DNA of 9,498 bases from Oscillospiraceae bacterium UBA4632 (GTDB taxonomy: Bacteria > Bacillota > Clostridia > Oscillospirales > Oscillospiraceae). Of the stretch, positions 6,383-9,498 are shown piece by piece. The DNA lies in contig DHMW01000124.1 in the NCBI GenBank assembly GCA_002405995.1, positions 11,200 through 20,697 of the forward strand. The letters are read 5' to 3'. The first letter of the stretch is position 1; every line of letters begins with the position of its first letter. Below the pieces are notes generated by a model. That model was not told where the DNA came from. It did no database searches and was given only the letters and a program-made list of their open reading frames with translations. The position numbers and the translations under genes were made by a program.

Positions 6383-6769
6383 ATGGATGAGACAGGAAGC
6401 GCCGGCGGGCAGATGCTGGCGCTGGCACAGACGCTGACGGGGGCGAGCGAGAGCGAGCAGGCGCTGCTGAAAATGATATGCAGCGCGCAGGAGCTGATCC
6501 TGGAGCGCGCGCTGCGCGGAGGCGTGACAAAGGAGGCGTGCGGCGAGGCGTTCGTGTGCGCGGGGGCGTTCCTTGCCGCGGCTGCAATGGAGAGCGCGAG
6601 AGCGTGCGGGGAGGAGATATCCTCCCTGCGCGCGGGCGAGATGAGCGTGACGCTGCGGCCGGAGAGCGAGAGCGGCGCGCGGGCAGAGCGGCTGAGAAAA
6701 CAGGCATGGGCGCTGATGCGCCCGTATACGGAGAACGGAGGCGCATACTTTTGCACGGCGGAGGGATAA
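6383..6769 (+). CDS. Putative head-tail connector/adaptor protein
   Basis: A 128-residue, largely helical protein directly after the capsid gene, where the head-completion adaptor (HK97 gp6 / SPP1 gp15 role, XkdG-to-XkdH interval) is normally encoded. Residues 22-85 are predicted helices rich in Ala, Glu and Leu with CSAQELILERAL and EACGEAFVCAGAFLAAAAMESA. The C-terminal part ends with LRKQAWALMRPYTENGGAYF, which I recall as a recurrent ending among clostridial prophage proteins in this position. No enzyme motif is present. Start ATG 6383 has GGAGGGAG at 6367-6374, 8 nt upstream. Its 3' end overlaps the next gene by 19 bp. The function is inferred mainly from place in the operon. Confidence 0.6.
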   Translation: MDETGSAGGQMLALAQTLTGASESEQALLKMICSAQELILERALRGGVTKEACGEAFVCAGAFLAAAAMESARACGEEISSLRAGEMSVTLRPESESGARAERLRKQAWALMRPYTENGGAYFCTAEG

Positions 6770-7089
6770 AGGAACGGCTGGACGAGGCGTTTGAGCGCTG
6801 GGGGCTTGCCTGCACGGTGCGGCACGGCGGCACGGAGGCGGAGGCGAGGGCGTTTATCCAGCCGCTGACGCGCGAGACGGGAGACGAGCCGTTCACGGCG
6901 ACGGCGCTGGGCGCGGCGGATGAACACTGCTGGCGCTATCTCGGCCCGGCGGACACGGAGATCACCATGGGCGATGAGGTGGCGTGCCGGGAGAGGGAAT
7001 ACATCGTGCGCGACGCGGCGGAATGCTACGCGGGCGAGAGGATCGCCTACCGCTGGGCGGTGCTGCACGAGAAGGAGAAACCGGCATGA
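6751..7089 (+). CDS. Putative head closure protein (XkdH-like position), TTG start
   Basis: A 112-residue protein whose frame is open well upstream within the preceding gene but has no ATG/GTG start near the conserved part. TTG 6751 is chosen because GGAGG at 6737-6741 is 9 nt upstream and the conserved-looking sequence begins soon after (KERLDEAFERWGL). Notable segments are an RAFIQPLT strand, YLGPADTEITMGDEVACREREYIVRDAAE, and IAYRWAVLHEKEK. This pattern (a 'flYlGPad..l..GD.v...yeVr....h.vgd...YwwAVL' type) is shared by head-closure/minor capsid proteins of Firmicutes prophages. It would seal the DNA-filled head and accept the tail. It overlaps its upstream neighbour by 19 bp and its downstream neighbour by 4 bp (ATGA), indicating coupled translation. 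Confidence 0.65.
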   Translation: MHGGGIKERLDEAFERWGLACTVRHGGTEAEARAFIQPLTRETGDEPFTATALGAADEHCWRYLGPADTEITMGDEVACREREYIVRDAAECYAGERIAYRWAVLHEKEKPA

Positions 7090-7607
7090 CGGCGATCGGA
7101 CAGGTGAAGAGCGCGCTGATGCAGGCGATCGCGGCGGCGGGCTGCGCGGCGGTGGGCGCCTATGACACGGAGCGGCTCAAGCGCTATGACACAGCGGTCG
7201 CGGCGGTGGGCGCGCGCGGCGCGCGCATCACCACAGCGGGCATGGCCGACTATCTCGGGCAGCGCAGGGACGAGAAAACGCAGACGCTGCGCGAGGTGTA
7301 TGGCAGGAACGTCGAGATCCGGACGACGGTGGACGTTTTTGCGCCGCGCCTGCTGGGCGCGGACGGCTGCGAGACGGCGGCGGAGCAGGTGACGCAGGCG
7401 CTGAGCGAAGCGCTGCCGGAGGGGCTGCGGCTGCGCGAGCTGCGCTGGGAGCAGACGCAGTGGGATAGGGCGAGCGGCATGTTCCGCCGGAGCGGAGAGG
7501 CGGACTATGCGGCGCTTTTCGTCGCGGAGACGGAAGAGGATGAGACGGTATTTACCGATTTTGTATTGAAAGGCACGGTGAAGGAGCATGAACAGCACGA
7601 TCCATGA
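7086..7607 (+). CDS. Putative tail terminator/tail completion protein
   Basis: A 173-residue protein lying immediately before the tail sheath, the usual position of the protein that caps the tail tube and joins it to the head. Visible features are an N-terminal helix (residues 2-18), a long central region with VEIRTTVDVFAPR (beta strand), a helical segment with QVTQALSEALPEGL, then LRELRWEQTQWDRASGMF and a hydrophobic strand ALFVAETEEDETVFTDFVLKG near the end, consistent with an alpha/beta tail terminator fold. No catalytic motif is seen. ATG 7086 has AAGGAG at 7072-7077, 8 nt upstream, and overlaps the previous gene by 4 bp. Its 3' end overlaps the sheath gene by 20 bp. Assignment is by context; a minor capsid protein is an alternative. 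Confidence 0.55.
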   Translation: MTAIGQVKSALMQAIAAAGCAAVGAYDTERLKRYDTAVAAVGARGARITTAGMADYLGQRRDEKTQTLREVYGRNVEIRTTVDVFAPRLLGADGCETAAEQVTQALSEALPEGLRLRELRWEQTQWDRASGMFRRSGEADYAALFVAETEEDETVFTDFVLKGTVKEHEQHDP

Positions 7608-8661
7608 GCGGCCGGGCGTGTATTCGTCCTACGACGCATCGAGCGTAGTAAGCGCACGCGCGGCGGCGAAGCTCATCGGCGCGGCGGCAGCGGCGGCGAA
7701 GGGCACGGCGAACAAGGTGGAGACGATCACCTCCTACGAGGAGGGAAAGGAGATCTTCGGCGAGGACGCGGCGGGGAGCCGCGGCATGAGCACGCTGCTG
7801 CGGCTGCTGTTTTTGAACGGCGCTGGCACGGTGAAGGCGGTGGCGGTCGGCAAGGGCACGGACGGCGCGGCGGATTACGCAAGCGCGTTTGCGGCGCTGG
7901 AGGACGAGGAGAACGTGGGCGTCATCGTCTGCGACAGCACGGAGCAGACGGTGCATCAAAGCCTGAAAACGAGTGTGGAGAACGCGTCGAAGCGCAGACG
8001 CGAGCGCATCGCGGTGGTAGGCGGAGCGAACGAGACGGCAGCGCAGCTGGTGAACCACGCCAAGGCGATCAACAGCGAGCGCGTGGTGCTGGTGGGACCG
8101 GATGCGGCGATGACGGACGGGACAGAGGTGAGCGCGGCGTTTGCCGCGGCGGCGGTGGCAGGCGTGATCGCGGCGGGAACGGACCCGTCGGTGCCGGTGA
8201 ACGGCGCGGAGCTTTCGGGCCTCGGCACGGTGAGCAGGCAGTGGAGCGACAGCGAGATCGACCAGCTGGTGCGCGGCGGCGTGACGCCGCTGGAGTGTGT
8301 GGGCGGCGTGTGCTCGCCGGTGCGCGGCATCACGACAAGGACCACGAGCGGCGGCGCGGCGGACACGACCTGGCGCGAGCTGACGACGGTGCTGATCGTG
8401 GACGAGGTGATCCCGACGATCCGCAGCGCGCTGCGCGCACGCTTTGCCCGCAGCAAAAACACCGCGCAGAGCCGCGGCGCCATCCGCTCGCGCGTGGTGC
8501 TGGAGCTGGAGGAGATGAAAAGCCGCGAGATCGTGGACGACTACGGCGAGGTGCAGGTGAGCGCGCTGGCGGACGAGCCGACGGTGTGCCTGGTGGAGTT
8601 CAGCTTTACGGTGGCGCACGGGCTGAACCGCATTTACCTGACGGCGCACATCACGGTATAA
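7588..8661 (+). CDS. Contractile tail sheath protein (XkdK-like, compact)
   Basis: A 357-residue sheath subunit that would surround the tail tube and contract to drive it into a cell. The N-terminus ERPGVYSSYDASSVVSA (residues 7-23) fits the start of tail sheath proteins. The middle contains alternating alpha/beta segments such as ENVGVIVCDSTEQTVHQSL and RIAVVGGANETAAQLVNHA, typical of the sheath core. The C-terminus has WRELTTVLIVDEVIPTIRSAL, RSRVVLELEEM and a final VCLVEFSFTVAHGLNRIYLT strand pair, as in the C-terminal sheath domain that makes inter-subunit contacts. It is shorter than PBSX/T4-type sheaths (about 450-660 aa), apparently lacking peripheral insertion domains. An in-frame stop at 7579 precludes an upstream start. 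AAGGAG (7581-7586) is only 1 nt from the ATG, and the gene overlaps its upstream neighbour by 20 bp, so reinitiation is likely. Confidence 0.9.
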   Translation: MNSTIHERPGVYSSYDASSVVSARAAAKLIGAAAAAAKGTANKVETITSYEEGKEIFGEDAAGSRGMSTLLRLLFLNGAGTVKAVAVGKGTDGAADYASAFAALEDEENVGVIVCDSTEQTVHQSLKTSVENASKRRRERIAVVGGANETAAQLVNHAKAINSERVVLVGPDAAMTDGTEVSAAFAAAAVAGVIAAGTDPSVPVNGAELSGLGTVSRQWSDSEIDQLVRGGVTPLECVGGVCSPVRGITTRTTSGGAADTTWRELTTVLIVDEVIPTIRSALRARFARSKNTAQSRGAIRSRVVLELEEMKSREIVDDYGEVQVSALADEPTVCLVEFSFTVAHGLNRIYLTAHITV

Positions 8662-8676
8662 GGAGGAGAGCGGAAC

Positions 8677-9066
8677 ATGGCAAAGACGATACTGCCGATG
8701 AGCTGCGACATCTATCTGGAGGTGGACGGCAAAAAGGTGGCGGTGGTGCAGAGCTACACAACGAGGGCCGCGCGCACGAGCCGCGAGATCGAGGCGTTCG
8801 GCGAGAGCGAGCCGGTGGCGACGATCGCGGGAGCAAACAAGTACACGCTGGAGCTGACGCGCCTGTATGCGACCGACGAGGCGATCAGCGACGGGATCAA
8901 CTTTTATGAGCTGAACGATTTTTCGCTGGTGATCTGCAAGCCGGACAGGCGCATCATCTACTCCCAGTGCCGCTGGAGCAGCATTGAGGAGGCAGGGAAG
9001 CTGGGCGACCCCGCGGCGGAAAAGGTGACGGTCATCGCGCGCAAGCGAATGGAGATCACGGGCTGA
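8677..9066 (+). CDS. Tail tube protein (XkdM-like)
   Basis: A 129-residue protein expected to stack in hexameric rings to form the inner tail tube. It follows the sheath gene by 15 bp, as in PBSX-type operons. The sequence alternates short beta strands: LPMSCDIYLEVDGKKVAVVQSYTTR, then SREIEAFGESEPVATIAGANKYTLELTRLY (residues 33-62), a recognisable tube-protein pattern, and ends with WSSIEEAGKLGDPAAEKVTVIARKRMEI, the strand that closes the beta sandwich. Start ATG 8677 has GGAGGAG at 8662-8668, 8 nt upstream, one of the strongest sites in the window, fitting the many copies of tube protein needed. No cleavage or enzymatic motif is visible. The stop codon overlaps the next start by one base (TGATG). 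Confidence 0.88.
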   Translation: MAKTILPMSCDIYLEVDGKKVAVVQSYTTRAARTSREIEAFGESEPVATIAGANKYTLELTRLYATDEAISDGINFYELNDFSLVICKPDRRIIYSQCRWSSIEEAGKLGDPAAEKVTVIARKRMEITG

Positions 9067-9449
9067 TGGACGGAGAGCTGCTGCGCTTCCTGGGCAGGGA
9101 GCGCGAGGAACGGGTGATCCTCGGCGGACGCGAATGCGCGCTGCGGCTGCTGTCGGCCCGGGAGACGCTGGCGCTGCGGCGCGAGATCGCACAGCTGGAC
9201 GGCGGAGACGAGGAGGAGCGCGCGCTGCGCGCGAACGCGGCGCTGCTGCGAAGGAGCCTGACGGAACAGGGCGAGGCGGTATTTGCGAGCGCGGAGGACG
9301 TGGAAGACGCGCTGGGCGTTGGCGAGATCAACGCGCTGGTGGAGCGCTATGCACTGCTGGACGGAGCGGAGAACCCCTCGAGCGAGGAGGGGCGCAGAAA
9401 GGCGGAAGCGCTAAAAAAAGCATGGAGCACGCGCCCTACGAGCGGCTGA
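9066..9449 (+). CDS. Tail assembly chaperone, zero-frame product (gpG/XkdN-like)
   Basis: A 127-residue, highly charged, helical protein encoded right after the tube gene, where phages encode the chaperone that keeps tape measure and tube subunits assembly-ready. It begins with LLRFLGREREERVILGGRECALRLL, has an acidic helical middle, and contains EDVEDALGVGEINALVERYALLDG near residues 77-100. There is no separate ribosome binding site of note; the start forms TGATG with the tube stop, so translation should be coupled. The 3' end carries a slippery run and hairpin that give a longer -1 product (separate entry). The zero-frame protein continues 9 residues past the slippery codon pair to TGA at 9447-9449. 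Identity rests on position, size and the frameshift signal. Confidence 0.8.
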   Translation: MDGELLRFLGREREERVILGGRECALRLLSARETLALRREIAQLDGGDEEERALRANAALLRRSLTEQGEAVFASAEDVEDALGVGEINALVERYALLDGAENPSSEEGRRKAEALKKAWSTRPTSG

Positions 9450-9498
9450 AATGGCGCGTGCTCCGATATGCCGGGGCGCTGCCGAGCGAAAAGCGCGC
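9066..9498 (+). CDS. Predicted -1 frameshift fusion of the tail assembly chaperone (gpGT-like), partial at right edge
   Basis: If ribosomes slip -1 at 9413-9419, the zero-frame sequence through codon 118 (AAA, 9417-9419) is joined to a reading frame beginning AGC ATG GAG at 9419. This stays open to the window end: 26 complete codons with SMEHAPYERLKWRV at its start. Lambda gpG/gpGT and many Firmicutes phages make such a fused chaperone, with the extension binding the tube protein and gpG-part binding the tape measure. The join is predicted, the extension incomplete, and its downstream stop is outside the window. An independent start at ATG 9422 lacks a good ribosome binding site, so frameshifting is the favoured explanation. 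Confidence 0.72.
9413..9464 (+). promoter_or_regulatory. Programmed -1 ribosomal frameshift signal (slippery A7 plus hairpin)
   Basis: A slippery heptamer A_AAA_AAA (9413-9419) is in the correct zero frame, so both decoding tRNAs can re-pair after a -1 step. Four nt later a perfect 12-bp GC-rich stem (9424-9435 with 9453-9464) with a 17-nt loop starts, extendable by one U:G pair (9423/9465). The zero-frame TGA lies inside the loop (9447-9449). A GAGGAGGGG-like sequence (about 9384-9392) upstream could add a Shine-Dalgarno-type stimulus, though it is about 20 nt away. Spacing and layout match known -1 frameshift cassettes such as dnaX and phage G/GT. Confidence 0.85.

Larger units (their letters stand above)
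1129..9498 (+). mobile_element. PBSX-like contractile-tailed prophage, left (structural) end; continues past window
   Basis: Twelve consecutive rightward genes give small terminase, large terminase, portal, protease, decoration protein, capsid, connectors, sheath, tube and tail chaperone, which is the order of the xtmA-xtmB-xkdE-to-xkdN block of PBSX and the skin element. Gaps are at most 52 bp and many genes overlap. The boundary near 1129 is inferred from the end of the host terminator; I found no tRNA, integrase or identifiable attachment repeat there. All structural genes look intact. Base composition and codon choice are like the host genes on the left, which suggests long residence or a host-adapted phage. 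Whether it is an inducible phage, a defective element or a gene-transfer-agent-like particle cannot be told from this part. Confidence 0.9.

Noticed and set aside
7207..7228. A GC-repeat (alternating GCGC runs) inside the tail terminator gene
   Set aside because: It is in-frame coding sequence for Gly/Ala/Arg in a very GC-rich gene, with no flanking signal to suggest a site or hairpin function.
9422..9498. A separate gene starting at ATG 9422
   Set aside because: It is in the -1 frame directly after the slippery run and has no good ribosome binding site at normal spacing. A frameshift extension explains it better, though an independent start is not fully excluded.
1129..9498. CRISPR array, anti-phage defence cassette, retron or tRNA within the window
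   Set aside because: No repeat-spacer pattern, reverse transcriptase, nuclease-helicase pair or cloverleaf sequence was found; every gene fits a phage structural role.

Overview
The window is GC-rich and densely packed, with strong GGAGG-type ribosome binding sites and frequent 1-20 bp gene overlaps. Its phage genes follow the order of the Bacillus subtilis PBSX/skin elements. Together this points to a high-GC member of the Clostridia (Bacillota), probably a gut anaerobe. The genus is inferred and cannot be fixed from the sequence.

Host part (1 to about 1128). The 5' part of a uridine phosphorylase gene runs leftwards off the window. A HAD-superfamily phosphatase gene (phosphoglycolate-phosphatase-like) runs rightwards. 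Each has its own sigma-A-type promoter in the divergent intergenic region, and the phosphatase gene is closed by a 13-bp perfect-stem terminator with a T6 tail.

Prophage part (about 1129 to 9498, continuing past the right edge). All genes read rightwards in one operon-like array: small terminase, large terminase, portal, putative capsid maturation protease with a Cys/His cluster and helical tail, small capsid decoration-like protein, major capsid protein, three head-completion/connector/tail-terminator candidates, contractile tail sheath, tail tube, and tail assembly chaperone. This is the packaging, head and contractile-tail module of a PBSX-like myovirus-type prophage. Terminase and portal package DNA, the protease, decoration and capsid proteins build the head, the connectors close it, and sheath plus tube form the tail. 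No integrase, repressor, replication or lysis gene is present in the window.

The most striking signal is at the right end. The tail assembly chaperone gene carries an A_AAA_AAA slippery heptamer followed 4 nt later by a perfect 12-bp hairpin, with the zero-frame stop in the loop and an open -1 frame running to the window edge. This looks like a programmed -1 frameshift of the lambda G/GT kind. Other points of interest are a hairpin with a T-run just before the decoration/capsid genes, a small palindrome before the terminase genes, a protease with an inserted Cys/His cluster, a TTG-started connector gene, and the direct abutment of the late structural operon on a host gene.
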